Shown here: positions 31,701 through 45,600 of the stretch, one piece after another | Layout of the letters: each line of letters begins with the position of its first letter | Numbering within the stretch: position 1 is the stretch's first letter | NCBI RefSeq assembly: GCF_002078875.1 | Contig: NC_034421.1 | Coordinates: 8,702,365 to 8,766,364, forward strand | From: Numida meleagris | Taxonomy: Eukaryota > Chordata > Aves > Galliformes > Numididae | Length of the DNA stretch: 64,000 bases | Reading direction: 5' to 3' | Translations under genes and position numbers: made by a program | Notes under the pieces: generated by a model | What the model was told of the DNA's origin: nothing | Seen by the model: the letters and a program-made list of their open reading frames with translations, nothing else | Database searches by the model: none

Positions 31701-32459
31701 CTGCCCACCTGCCAGGTCCATGCCATGCTCGTGCCGTCCTGCAACACGAGGAAACCTTCAGCATCAAGCAGAGATGCGATGGATGCTCCAGCATGTCTCC
31801 TTTCCGTGGTCAGAACTGTATTTGAAAATAAACTTCAGATTTTAGAAGAAGAAAACAAACATTGTATTAAGTCCTTTTCTAGTATCAGCATACAGGTAAG
31901 AGAAACAGAATATACACACATGCTATAAAACTCTGCGGTCCTGCTCCGTTTCCTATTTTTGCCTTCAGCCAGCACTTCTTGTGAACACAGTCAGTGCTGT
32001 TCCCTTCTAATTCTTAGCAACCAATCTAAGTTTACAGCTTTTTCTGGGACTGCACCGAAACCTGCTCTCTTGTGGATGCCATCCCTCTAGAACGAGTTGC
32101 GAACGGGCTGGAAGCAAGATACAGATTTTTCTGCAGCCACAATGCTGCTAAATAAAACAACTTTTAAAACAGCTCCTGCAGAGCACAGCGACCTGCAGCC
32201 CCATGCAGACACACACATCAGATCCCGTCTCTTCAGGGTGCTCTGACTGGGAACGCACCCAGCAGCAATGGGGCTCGTGGTCACCAGGCAGGTGGGTCTG
32301 TGCCAGCTCCAGCCCTGCTCCCCCAAACAGCTCTGGGTTCACCTGTAGTTAGGAAGGGTCAGCTCCAGCATTCTGGCTTGGCTTTGCCTGTGCCATAAAC
32401 GTAACTGAGCTCAACGCAAGAACAAATTCTGCTAACAGTTACCACCTCAGGGTGCGTGG
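31701..32459. other. Short intergenic gap between SYT17 and CLEC19A
   Basis: About 0.76 kb separates the CLEC19A CpG island from the estimated SYT17 3' end. It holds a plus-strand AATAAA at 31827-31832 and no repeat or gene that I recognise. Confidence 0.7.
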
Positions 32460-33426
32460 CACAATTAAATAGATTTTTATTTTCAATAAATATACAATCT
32501 GCATCATACCAGACAATATGCCGTGAAAAAAAAAAAATAATGTACAGAAGCAACCAACGGGACAGCTTGACCACACCTACGTTCATGTGCTGACCTGGAA
32601 AACTACCTCGGTAAACACACACAACACAGAAGGAGTCACTGCAGTCTATCAGGGAACTGAAATTGTGCATTTGGGGCATTCTTAACTGCAGAAGTCCCCA
32701 CAGCAGGTTTCTTTTGCACAACATCGGGAAGGAGTGAGAAGTACAAATGCTACTGGAGACATTTACTCGCTATATCATCACGGTATCTACTGGACGCACA
32801 CAGACTGCTATGGAGAGTGGCAGGCCCCACTGCTGGCAGCACGTTGGCCCCGCACAGCAAGGGCTGTGCGTGCCAGCCATGTACTAACAGGAGATTAATT
32901 CTGTTGAAACAAGTACAAGGACAAAACTGGAGCCAGAATCGACTTCACCACAGCTTCTACCATTTAAAAAAAACATCCTAGCCTAATTATGATGTTCACC
33001 AACGAGAGCACACAGGTACGTATATCTCCAAGAGGACAAGTCATGGATTTGGACCGTAAGGAGAGTGGACGCAACTCAGAAAACTTCCCCATCTTGGCAT
33101 GTCCTGTGGCACCTCCACCTGCCTCCTGCTGCTCTGGACAATGCTCTCCGTCAGTAGAACAGCAGAGCGGTGCCGGGCGCGGGGAGCAATGGGTCCAGCC
33201 AGTCAGGCGGCCGGTGCCACCGAGGAGCTGCTGGCACAGGACCCAGCGGGACATGGTTGGCGCTGCGAAGGTTTGCACAAAGGCCAACGCAGCCAGGCGG
33301 GTACTGGCAGCCGCTTCAGTCCAATGGGGCTGCTGTGGGGTGGGAGTGAGGTTGGGTGATCTGGAGGTTGGAGTTTGTTCCCCGCCTTGCCCGCCTGTTC
33401 GGTTTGGCCGCCGCAGGTGCCACACC
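32460..33426 (-). other. SYT17: SYT17 3' untranslated region (estimated)
   Basis: The non-coding sequence after the SYT17 stop runs to the first good minus-strand AATAAA, at 32481-32476. That gives a 3' UTR of about 0.95 kb. The end is inferred from the signal only. Confidence 0.6.
32476..32481 (-). terminator. SYT17: Probable SYT17 poly(A) signal
   Basis: An AATAAA hexamer on the minus strand lies 946 nt after the SYT17 stop, with a TTGTGCC stretch just downstream. It is the first canonical hexamer I found after the stop. A plus-strand AATAAA lies four bases away at 32485-32490. Confidence 0.55.
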
Positions 33427-33623
33427 TCATGTCACCTCCAGGGACGCCGGGGAGACGCGGTCACACTCCTCCCGTGAGCGCAGGCTGTGCCACTGTTCCA
33501 CAGCCGTCCGGTGCGCATTGAGCATCCGGCGCCAGTGGTTGGACTCGGGAGCGCCTGTGGAGTACTGACCGATGACGATCCGCCCGATGAAGTCATTGCT
33601 GCTCTTCACGTTGTGCCCGTACA
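33427..33623 (-). CDS. SYT17: SYT17 coding exon 8 (end of C2B, stop)
   Basis: This terminal coding exon holds residues 411-474 and the TGA at 33429-33427. It begins YGHNVKSSNDFIGRIVIGQY and ends SPASLEVT, the family's conserved C-terminus. The C2B C-terminal WHSL motif is present. The acceptor is CTTCCCACAG. Confidence 0.97.
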
Positions 33624-36600
33624 CTGTGGGAAGCAGAAACGCGGACAGATCAAGGAAAGCATACTACCCACCCACACCGAGCACTGCCGAGCGTGAGCTC
33701 TTGGGGATGGCCACGTCCTGCGGCTGTGCCACCCCAGCACCCAGGATGTCAATGACATTTTGAGGATGTTTCCTGAACAGCTTTTGTAGAAGGCTTAGCC
33801 AGGACACTGGAATGTTTAGGGCGTACTTCATCAACTCAAGAGACCGGCTGAGCAGTTTGGAAGGAAACTGAGAAGTTGTACCCAGATTTAAATACAACTG
33901 AAATAAACAGGACCCACAAATCCACACTGCCATTTAGCAAGAATATGGTAAACAATTACACCATCTGAAGAAAGGCCAAAATCTTTGTCCGGACACATCA
34001 GGATGCTGAAGTGAGCACAACAGCCTAGACTTGGGTAAATGAACAAGAATCATCCTCCAGATCCTTTGGAGGATGACATCCTTGTCATTCACACAAACGT
34101 TAATGACCCCTTGTAATGATAATCAGTATCATTCCCAAATTACAGATACGAATCTCACACACACAGGCTGTCAGTGGGATGTCTATACAGAACCAATTTT
34201 CCATAATTATAACTTGTTAAAAGGCCAGGGGAGTAACCAAGGGAGAGATGCAAGCCTAACGCCCCGTCCTTTGTGCTAGCCCAGCTTCGCGGAACAAAGC
34301 CGCAGACAGCCGCGGTCAGTAATTACGGGCCTGATGCTGGCCAAGGCTGCGTGCTCCTGTTGGAGAGGCATAAAAGCACTTTGTGTTTTGAGAAATAAAG
34401 CCACAGCTCATTAGGAAGTTGAACCAAAAGTCTACAAAAGCTGAAGCCAGGATAACCACAGGCACTGGCTAGAATACTAAAGATTAAAACCTTTCCCATG
34501 AAAGAGGAGGACTTCTAAGAACAAATGCCTGCGGGGGCACCAGGACCCAAACAGGTAGGTTCAGAGGTGGGTGCTAGCACAGAACAGCCTGCTGCTTCTG
34601 CAAGTGGCAGCATCCCACAGCACCGCATCTCACCTTGTGCCTGAGATGCTTTTTCTCACCGAATGACCTAGGGCTATTTTTGGGAACAGCAAAGCTCTGT
34701 TCTCACAGCCACAGGAGCCACGCAGGCAGCTCCGTGCTACCGCAGCATGCCCAGCACCGCACTGGTCCACTGACTGCTGGCTCAGCCCTCTCCACACCAC
34801 AGTGCCCTCAGCCACGTAAGCAAAACCTTCACATCCCCAACAATTCTCCAAGTTCATACAATAAAAACATTACATTAAACCCCTGACCATTCTAAGGATG
34901 TACCTCCCCACCTTAGGACATCCGTGGCCGCCCAGGTTCTCCCCATCCATTCCTGTGGGTGATGCTGCCAGCACCTGGAGGCACATCTCCAGCAAGTGCT
35001 GGTGTCCTGAGGGCAGCTCTGTGCTGCCTGGAGAAGTGCCTCTGAGGCTGTGGTAAGGAGCTGTAAGCCACCCATCCCCTCCAGCACACAGCCTGCCAGT
35101 GTTATTTATGGGCTCTCACATAAAACAAGAGATCACAAACGTGGCTAGCATGGCTATGCTAAATGGCCTGCTAGAATTTATTACCCTAGCAAAAGCAAAC
35201 ATGATAAAATCACATAAAAGTACCCCCAAATCAAATGCTTCCCTACTTTTCTTATATAGTTTTATCATTATATAGTTTTTTCCTCACTTTTATTTTTCCT
35301 TCTCTTTATTTCAAGCACAGAAGATGATGATGCTTAATTCTGGGAGACAAAACCAATTCAGCCCAGAAGTCCTAACGGCCACCAATTACTCACAGCTTAA
35401 ATTAGCAGAGGCGAAGTATCCCAGCCATACCAATTCTTCAGAAACAATGCATGGCAGGATTGTAGAATGAGAAGGTGCATTAAATGCAGGGGCTGCTTGT
35501 TTTAGCACTGACCTAACCATTTTGAATTCTTCTAAGTAAAGCACCTTGCTGGAGGTGTTCCTGTTGAATAGAGAAGTCTTTGTCATCCTAATGGAGCTGC
35601 CTGAACCCACAGGACTCATCCCTCATCCCTTCTGGAGAACGCGACCTCTATTCTCATCCTGTCAGGTAAATTAGTATGCTGATTCCTTCAGGGTATTAAT
35701 GTGCTAATTATACAAGCATTGTTGCTTCACTCATTAACTAATTTCGATAGCACAGAGGTAGACTTATAGCTGAAGAACAGGCTGGAGGTTTCCCAAGGCC
35801 GAGCACTTGTTCACAACACACCTGCAGACCGTAAGTGATGGCACCACATCCAGCCCAGGCGTGTGAACCTGCAGCCTCCCCGCAGGCACCAGCACCCGCT
35901 CAGCACCGCACACACAGCCTGTGGGCCCAGCAGTGGGCCTGATGCTGCCAGCAGGGGCTCACAAGGTGCTCAGGGCTGATCCAAACAACAGAAAGCATAC
36001 AAGATGCAAGGAGCAGCTCCACATGCTCACGCCTTCAGCCTCTGCAGGACGAGGGCCCTGGCTCTCCACTCCTGCCCCAGGCCGCGTTACCTGGCCCTCA
36101 GCACCTCTCCAGGGTCTAGGGGGAGCTCAGAGGAGATCACATATTACTCACGCTCCCACCAGCTCCATGGGGTTGCTCAGAAGCAGAAAACAGGTAATTA
36201 TCAGCTGGGTCTGTCAGGCTGACTTGCTCTGGTTACAGGCAGCAGGCACTGCTTTCCTGTTAAGAAAGTGATTTTCCTGACAGAACCTACACACCTGATC
36301 TCATCAGCTCTCCTTCCACCATCACAGCAATTTACACAATAACAACATTCATTTCCAGGCCAACTTGGAGTAAAAAAACAATTAAAGAAGCAGAGGTCAA
36401 ACCAATTCCTTTCGCAGCTGCTCTTTACTGAGGGATGCATTTAGAAACTGAAAGGCTTTTAAAAAAACAAAGAATCTCTTTCTAGTAGAAACGATTTTCT
36501 TTTTATGCTTCAGCAGGTTCACTCTTGTCCATTGAAAGGGTTGAATACTTGAGTACAAGTGATGTGATGCAAATAAAGCATTTCTGTGCTTTCCTCTTAT

Positions 36601-39600
36601 AGCTCCATTGATCCTAACTGACCCAGGAGCCTGCCTGCATGGCGTCAGCCCAGCACGGATCCAGCCCAGAGCCCAGTTTACACCACTTTCTTAAGCCAAT
36701 TCCTTCAGCTTCCTTAAGGAAGTGCCTTGCTCAGCCACGACCACGCACATCTGCACTTCCTGAATGCCCCATGCCAGATGTGCCTGAGACTTCCCAAGCC
36801 TCTGCTGCCGCCTGCAGGCACCGGGCCCTGCAGCCCCCGGCCTCCACTCTGAGAAAGACGAAATACCATCTCCTTTGGTTTAGATATCAAGCAGAACACC
36901 TTCACCTGATTTATATCAGTATGCCAGCAGCTTATTTGCAGCACAGCATCGCCCATAATCTAATGTCTCCAGAGTTTTGGGGTTTAATGCAATTTGTTTG
37001 CATACTGCATATTTTAAAAGGCCTTAAACAACTGAGCACTGCTTTGGTGGATCACCTGCACCCCTGATGCCCAGCTACCGCCAGCCCCAGCTGCCAGAGG
37101 TGCTTCAGCCACAGGCACAGACCTGCAAAGGAAGAAACCCTCAAAGAAGACAGCCCTGCTCTTTTCCCCTGTGCTGTAGGAGAAAGTTGTTCCGTCTAAA
37201 TACTGACTAGCCAAACTCCAGCTTACTTTTTACAGCTGATCTAGAACACTGGCTGCCTGTGTCAACCATCAGGCTTTAAAGTCATTACAAATATCTTACC
37301 CATTATATTTTCTTAATTGCTGTTGCCACAGCCTGTAAAAGCTTAGTTTGTCACATCAGCCCACCAGGCTAGACTCTGAAAAAATACCCACACAGTCAAT
37401 ATTCTTACTGCAAGAGCTTTGGAACACCAAGCACTTCTAACCCTACGTCTCAACCACGATTGCACCCATGGAGGCACATCTGCTGTCAGTGGCCGTTATG
37501 CTGCAACCTGGAAACCCTGCAAGCCTTGGGCAGCCGGCGTGCTGCTCCTGCAGCCACACTGCACAGCAGCATCCGCAGGCTGCAACCACACTGCAAGGAA
37601 AGGGAAAAATAGCAAAGACTTGGCCAAAACTGCATGTGGGCAACTGGGTGGCAGCACCTTACTGGCAAGACAGGTCTGACAAGATCATCAACACCCGAGA
37701 AGGAACCACACATTAGCACCAACCCTTTAACTCCCACCAGTCCGTCCCCTCCAGCTTCAGGGCTCAGTGAGCTCCCAGGCACTACTGTACTTCAGTGCAG
37801 TGCATTGGGCACACAACCCAGTGCAGCAGGCAAGCCACATTTCCTTCTCCAGCCTCTACAGGTAGAAAATCAGTGTCCAGCCTTTTCTATGCTGTGCCCA
37901 CTATCTAATGGGTTTATTCTGCCAGTTAAACAGGACTGAAACTACATCTGAACTGCTTGACATCAATACTAAAGAGCTACTTAGTGCAGAGTGGGTGTCG
38001 TTAGCAGACAGACTTAACTATGCACACTGTGAAGGTCATGTGGTGGACCAAATTTTGCCCTTTGCTCCCTGAGCGTGGCCAGTAATATTCAGTAGAAATA
38101 GAAAAGCAAGGGAGGAGACATAGTGGTTTTGCACTTATCAATTTAATCTCCACAAGCTCTGATTTGCATGGAAAACTCACTTCCCTGCACCTCCTCCATC
38201 AGGCTGCCCGCAGCACCCAGCTGCAGAGGGAATCTGAACCCTGAGAACATGGCCAAACCCAGCAGCTGGGAGGCAGCTCTGCATCCCACACCCCCAGCGC
38301 AGGCATCTCATCCCCAGGCACCCAGAAGCAGCTAGTGCCACATAGATTGTTCCTTATTTGATATATAGAAAGATTACAGCCCACTGAGATGCTGCAGCAA
38401 TTTCTTTCACTGTGGCGTAAGCAAAACAAGATAAAAAGAGTGAGGTCGAGAGAGGCGTGACACTGTTTAAATTAATGGGCTGCAACATCAGCAAGTGCTG
38501 CGGGTCAACTTCGAGAGCGGCTTTGCTCTTTTCTTTAAGAAAAGAAAATAGCTAAAAAATTCCAGAAAACTCCAGAAAAAAATCATTTTCTGCCATGCCT
38601 GCAGTGATGCATAGACTGAAGACACAGACTTCTTATTAATGAAGTCAGGCAGAATGAAGAGTCTTCATTTTGCCTTACTTGCAAGCAACAGATTGGCTCA
38701 GAAACACAAACATCCTGGTGCTCTCATTGTTATTAATCTTGTCTTGCTAATTAAAGTGGCCAGCCTGGTGCAAAAAGGCAACAGTAGCCCTAAGCATCTT
38801 CCCCAAGCAGCCCAAATCCCACAGTGCAGGCAGGCAGGAGGGGGGGGTTGGACCCCCAAGCATATCAGCAGAGGTGACCAGCACCTTCTCCCTGCAGCAG
38901 CTTGCCCACAGCCTCGTGCCAAACCTGAAAGCAGTTCACACCCCAGTGCAGGACCTCTCCCCCGGGGAAGGCCCTACGTGACTGTTTCTATAGCCAACCT
39001 TCCATTCCCAGGGCTGGTTTGGGGTCCCTTCCCCCAGGAGCAGAGGTGTCCTTGACGACCTGCTGGGTCACACCGTGCGGAGCAGAGCAGCAGCACTGCT
39101 CTGTTATCCTTAACGCCAGGCATGGACCATATGGTGTGCACTGCATAAATACATAAAGCATTTTGTAACACCAGAAACAAAGGCCAATTTCTGATCTAAA
39201 TTAAACAGGTCTAAATCCCGAGAAAATCCTCTGCTGACATCAATGTTTTTTGCTTTTCTTCCTTTGACTAAGATAGGATTACACAGGTTTAAGCACAGAT
39301 TAGATTCCTCTTCTGACCTGCAATATCTGTATATTTCTGATATATGAAACATACAGATACCGCATTGCTTCAGAAGCATGGGTCTAACAGAAACAATTTT
39401 TTAGCAGCAAGTTGTCTATCTTTTTCTCTAAGGGATATTACATTGCCCAGCATAGCACTAAAAAACAGAAATCACCTCTTTTTCCTGTATGCCAGCATGG
39501 GGGGAGGCAAAAAAAAAAAAAATTTCATTTGCCTCATATTAGAGGAGACAACTTTTTTTCCCCATAGATGTGTGCAAAAGACAAAATTCCTGAATGTTTT

Positions 39601-42600
39601 TTGTGAGAAATAAGCAAAAGGAAAAACAAGACATGAACATCTGAAGCAGTAAGTCAAAAATGAGATGTGTAATGACCCCAGACAGATTGTGTTCTCCACT
39701 CCCCACAAATGGGCACCTGAAGATGATGAAAGCACGACCTTCAGATGCCAGGCAAATCAAAATTCACACATATTTCTGAAGTAGCCTGAGGCCAAATCTA
39801 TTATCTAAGTTCAACCTGTTCCAATTAGCTGAACATTTGGAAACCAGCCTATTAATTAAAAAAAAAAAACTGAAAAACCTTGATGTGTCTACATCCCATT
39901 CTTGGGATTCTTAAAAAAATCTTCTGCTTTTGGCAAAAAAGAGAAGCATCACCCCATGTCCAACATCTGCACCACCAGTCTGACCATTGCTCATCCAGAG
40001 TGAATTCCAGTTAACTTTATTTCAAGATGCTTTGGGTAAATGTGGGTTTGGGATCCGTAAGAAATGAATACTGAATTATTAAGGTGGGAAAAAGACCACA
40101 AAGATCATCTAGTCCAACCATCAACCCACCCCCACCGTGCCACTGACCACGTCCCTCAGTGCCGCATCTCCACATTCCCTGAACACCTCCCTGCACAGCC
40201 TACTGCAATACCTCATCACTTCTGAGAAGGAATTTTTCCTAATATCCAACCTGAAACATGCTCCAGCAGGCAGTATTTCTCCAAAAAAAAAGAAAGCATT
40301 TCAGTCACAGCAAACTGAACTACCTGAAACAACACCATTATCAACACACCCCAACAAGGATTTTTCTTCCTCAAAAAATTCAAACTTCATTAAATGGTTC
40401 CTACAAAATTTCCGAAGGGCCAAGGGAAAGAGAAAACAAGGTAACAAGGAACAAGGTATACTGCTATCAAACAGCAATCTGTTATTTTAATCAAGCGCTC
40501 TATTAACTGGAAGTTAATTAGAGCTGCAGGATAAAGCATCAGCATGATCTCAGGGCTGAAGGCACGAACTGTAATGGTGCTTGCTGTAAGGGACACCCGT
40601 GGTGTTGTCACAGCCCTGTGGTGCATGGTAGCCGTTGAAACCACAGCTGTAAGTGCTCAACATCCCACCATTCAACAATGCTTCCTTGGGAACTAAAGAA
40701 ATCAACTAAACCAAAACCAACTTGGTCTTACATTACCATTAAAGCACGCTGAAAAGTGAAGAGATTCTCATAAAATCCTACAAATGGTTCAGAAGAGAAA
40801 CTGCCTGCAAGCTGTAAGTGATCAGAAGATGGAGAGTCACCAAGATGCGGTTTGCCCCAGAGCCCCGGTGGCTTTTATTGGGCCATCTGGGCTTTACTGC
40901 ACCGCAAACAGCATTACCTGATGGTTATTAACGATGCTATAATCATTAACAAAACACCACGGTGCTTGGATGTCAGGTGTCATCGCGCCTCTTGCTGCAC
41001 AGGCTTTCTGAAGGTTAGGCTGAGAACACACACCTGCAGGCCGGCACTCAGCCAGCCTGAGCACGGAGCTGCTGCTGCACCAGCGTCCTCAGTGGTGTGC
41101 CCAGGGGTGACCTCAGGCTATCGCTTGGAGGCAGCAGCTGAATTCCACTTTCCACAGGACAAAGAATAATGAATGCCTTTGCTCAGAGGTATGTGTGCTC
41201 AGGAGAACATGCTGTCCTTCCAAACCTGCCCTGCTAGGGTCAGACCCAAGAAGGAGGTGGCCCTGGGGGTGGTCAAGATGCAGAAATCTGCAAGTGGAAA
41301 AAAGCACCACAAAGAAACGTGTCACTGTTTGCATAGGTGCTCGTTACCAAGACAAGGTGTCTGATGGAGTAAGTTACAATCCAACATCTCCACAAGCTGT
41401 TGCCTCACTAATTGAGGCTTGTTACAAGGCCCAGTCGTTTTCCTGGTTTTAGCCTCTTTTGGTAAGGAGCTGCATACAGACAATGCTCTGGTGGAGACAG
41501 CCTCCCCTGAGCTCATCTCATCTTATTTTGGGCACCAAGTGGGGACACTTAGGCACTAACAACCCCAGCAGGCACCTGAGAAGAAGGTACACGTGCCCTG
41601 CACCAATATGGAAGGAAAGAGAAGCACTTTGGGCTGTAAACACCAACAACCTCCAGAATTCAGTCCTAATATGCCCGAGGAGTGACAAGGTTTAGTGGGC
41701 ATGCTTGGGTGGGTTGATGGTTAAATGACCTTAGCGGTCTTTTCCAACTTTAATCATTCTGATTCTAAGGAGGAAAAAAGGCCTAAGAAATGGTCCCAAA
41801 CACCCCAAATCTTGCCTCATGCTGAGCTGCCCCCACACTCCCCAGCTGCACACAAGGCCTCCCATCCCCAGCACAGCCGTGCCCCAGCACAGGCTCAGTC
41901 CAAGTTCTCAGCAGCTCCACGAGGAACACAGGGCAGAGGAGAGCTTCTAGAGCTGCCTGGTGGCAGGGTTGCCACACGCTGTTGCTGGGAAAGCCACGGG
42001 AGAAACAGGCACAAATCTCTATTACAGTGCACTGAAAGCCAGGTAGTCTATTCAAGACAGAAAAAGAAAACACCATGGAAAAAATAATAACTGTACTTTG
42101 TCTGATAGTGCATCACTCTGCAGTGTCACTACACAGAAGGAGGCAGGAGCTGATAGGGACTGGCACGGCTCCACTGCCTTCAAATGAAGCCAAGCCAATG
42201 TAAAGACAGCTGCACACTGGGTCCAAAATACGAAGCCACAAAAAGGGCTCCTTTAAATTATTGAAGATATACTCAATTTCTGGCTCTCACGACTGGTTTT
42301 GCAGCTCTCTACTCACTTAGAGCAGCGTCAGCCACCCTTCAAGCATGATTATTTGCCTTTTCAATTGGACTTCGACTCAACAACAAATTTAATTAACTGA
42401 CCTAAAAGACTAGAGCCATGGAAAGAAAAAAAACAAAACTAAAAATCAGCTCCAGAAAACAAACAACAAAAAGAACCACCACAACAGCAAAAACAAACGC
42501 AACAAACAAAAACCTAGAGCAAAAACGGGCATTTCAGGATTACTTATTGCAACTTCCAAAGCAAGCACTTACCAGCGAAGCGCCAAGTAAGAGACACACC

Positions 42601-45600
42601 GCTGAAACCTGACTGCATTACGTATGGTTATGAATCACTTAACTAACTTCCAACTCATTTATTTTAAAATACATCCATTTGCACACACACACACAAAAAT
42701 TAATTAAAATAAAAAAATCCAGCATCCACTCATCAGTGCCAACTTCCTCAGCTTCAGTGAGGAGCAGAACACCCCACTCACCCTCCCTGGTCACACAGCT
42801 GGAACTGTGTTTGCTTTTTGTTCTTCTATAAGAAGGGGAAAACAAAGAAGAATATTTCACATCTGTCACATGAGCACCTGACAGAAGCTTCCAAGAACCG
42901 ACTCATCATCGCACATGAAAGGTGCATTCAGGACAACGTGCACGCAAAGACGTGATTAATTATAGGCTTTTGACTGAGGAAATATTTGAACATGAAGGGC
43001 AGGATTTAAATTGCTGATCAGCGTTGCTTTCGCTGTGACACATTTGGAAACAAGCTAATGGGTGGGAATTAGGCTCCCGGTACAGGCTGTGACACCTGCA
43101 TCTGCCATGTAAGAACTAAAATATGTCAACGTATTTTCTTTCAGATACAGATCCCTTTCTCTTCTTTGGAAAGGTGGCAAGTAATGGGCAGAAATCTGCC
43201 AATAAAATAAAATAAAAACATTTAAGAAGCACAGGAGCTCAAGAGTGGCTGCAGGCACAGTGTATGTCCCCAAAGACACCGCTCAGCCCCGTCCCCGCTG
43301 TGCTGCAGGAGGGAGAGGTGATGTCCGTGCCACACACCCGTGCCTGCATAACCTCACAGGCAAACTATGTCAGGCACCAAAAGTTACCTTTGCCAGTGGT
43401 TTGGTTCAGGATCATTCAATGCTTATCTCTTATTCTTCCGATATTTGGCTTTATGTCATGTTGGCCATCACCAAGAGTGCAATTAATGCACAAAACCATT
43501 CCCAGTGGCACCAATTAAGCACAGAACAGACAAGGTGTATTCCCAGCAGCTCCAGCCTCAAGCTGAGAAGGGCTTTGCAGAGCACTGCTTACTGAGCTCT
43601 CCCAGAACTCCAGCAACGGCCGCCCCTTGTGGGGCAGCTACCAGGACCAGCTCCGCCCTGTGAGGGCTCGCTGCATGCCTGCAAAAGCTGTTTCGCTCAC
43701 CTTAGAGGCAAGCAAGGCCACGCCACACCAATAACAGCAGCACATTTACCTGTGAACACCAAGCTGGCATTTTCCAGTTCTTCTTGGGGAACCTTGAAGC
43801 TGAAGGACTCGTTGTAGAAGGGATCTATCGTCCCCCGCATGCAGGAGGTTTTCTTGGTTTTTGTTAACTTCAATCCATGAACAAGCTGAATTTTCACAAA
43901 GGGATCTGACAAAAATATAAAAAACACAGGCTGTACATTATTGGTGTAGTGAGACAATGCCATGGTTTGGGAAGGTTCAGCACAACTGGGCACAGGGACG
44001 TGGGGCTGGATCACACTGGAGAACAGCACTGGGAAAGGACCGGGGCCTGCAGCACCGCACAGCGGGGAGGCAAGAGTTGGGCAGCTGCCTTAGTAACGCT
44101 CCTGCTGAAACCACGCCGAGCACAATTAATGACGGCCTCCACTCAGGCCAGATGCTCTGCTCTTTCTGAAAAATGCCAGCATTCTGACAGCAGCAGTGCT
44201 GGGGCAGGGAGTATGGCAAGAACACAGGAGGCCTGGTGCACAAAGTGATTACCAGTCTGCATGCTAAGAAATAGCAGGGAGCAAGGCTTGGACACTGTGA
44301 AAACCTAATGTTGTCCACAGAGCAGCTAGTAACCCTTAATAAAACCACCACAATATTAACACTCACACAGTGCTCGACACCTGCAAAATACAGTACAACC
44401 TTAAACAGGCTGCCTTGCAACATGGCACATGGAGGTAAGTGGGGCTTCTAGTTCCTCACCTCACTCCGGTTCAGAGATTCTGAACTTCAGCATCATAAAG
44501 GCATTCATACCCTCAATCTTAGCTCACGGTAAGTGTTCTGGGTACTTTGGTTACTGTTGGCTATATATATAAAATGAATATCCAGTGCCTTGTATTAAAA
44601 GGAATTGAGCATTCAAATCCCCTTGGATCCCCTGCAAATTGCAGCCTTGCTGCCGGTCTGCTTTAGAAGCACATAAAAGCTGTGCATGAGTAATGTGAGA
44701 AATACTTTGCCCTTTACCTGAACCTTGACTCATGTCTGTCTGAAGAAGCTGTTTTGCTCTAATGATGTCCACGTTCAGTCTTCCTGCACTGGGCAGGTAG
44801 TTTAGTGACAACAGCAGCTCCCCCAGCTCAACTTCATTCTACAGGGAAAAGGGAATGTGGAAATTCAGAACATAGCTTGGAGGGGAAGGAAAGAGCAGGA
44901 AGAGAAATTTAAAAAATCCCATTTGCCTAAGTGCCTGAAAAACAAATTTTAGTCACGCTCTAAGCTGCAACCAAGAACCATCTGGTGGTACCTCGTGCTG
45001 AGCAGAAACAAGAAAGAATACTATCCCCAGATGAAGATCTGTTCTTTAACCTCTGATCATTCAGCAGCTTTTCAGTAGTCGTTGCAAAGAGGACCTACAA
45101 GGAGGAAGGAATACAAGGTCAGTAGTTTCTCCCCCCTTCATTTTCAGTGATTCCATGTGGTTCTCATCTCATCAGCCTCAACTCCTGATTAACACGCACA
45201 ACATGGACTCCATCTGAGATGTCCTCTCTCTTCCCCAGCCCCAGCGACCACCACCAGCCCCCTGGGAGCTTCAGGCACAACTCAGGCAGGAGTGGTCAGC
45301 ATGTCCCTGGGCCGTGCGGGGAGATCCTGAGCTGCCCCCTGGAATCTGGCTCTGTCCATCCTTGCAGGAAGCAGTGCTGAGTGCCTGGCTTAACCCAGCC
45401 CTTGCTTTTTGTCAGGCTGTATCAAAGCCATAGCTTCACAGGAACATCACTGTTCAGCCATTATTTTACCTTCCTTTCACTTCACTTAATGATGCTTAGA
45501 AACAGCAATTAATACTACTAACAAAAAGAGCTGGAGAACTGACATCACTGCTCCTCAGACATGACAGCGCAGAATAACCTCTCCTCCTTAGCACGACCTG

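Larger units (their letters stand above)
33624..43749 (-). other. SYT17: SYT17 intron 7
   Basis: The largest intron, 10.1 kb. It holds two CR1 fragments (40080-40257, 41685-41768), an A/C-rich low-complexity tract (42419-42530), a CA repeat (42682-42695), and octamers at 36567 and 38162. No extra exon was recognised. Confidence 0.85.

Noticed and set aside
31570..31845. Plus-strand 91-codon frame starting in the CLEC19A CpG island
   Set aside because: No recognisable protein; at most part of a divergent non-coding transcript, for which only an AATAAA at 31827 gives weak support.
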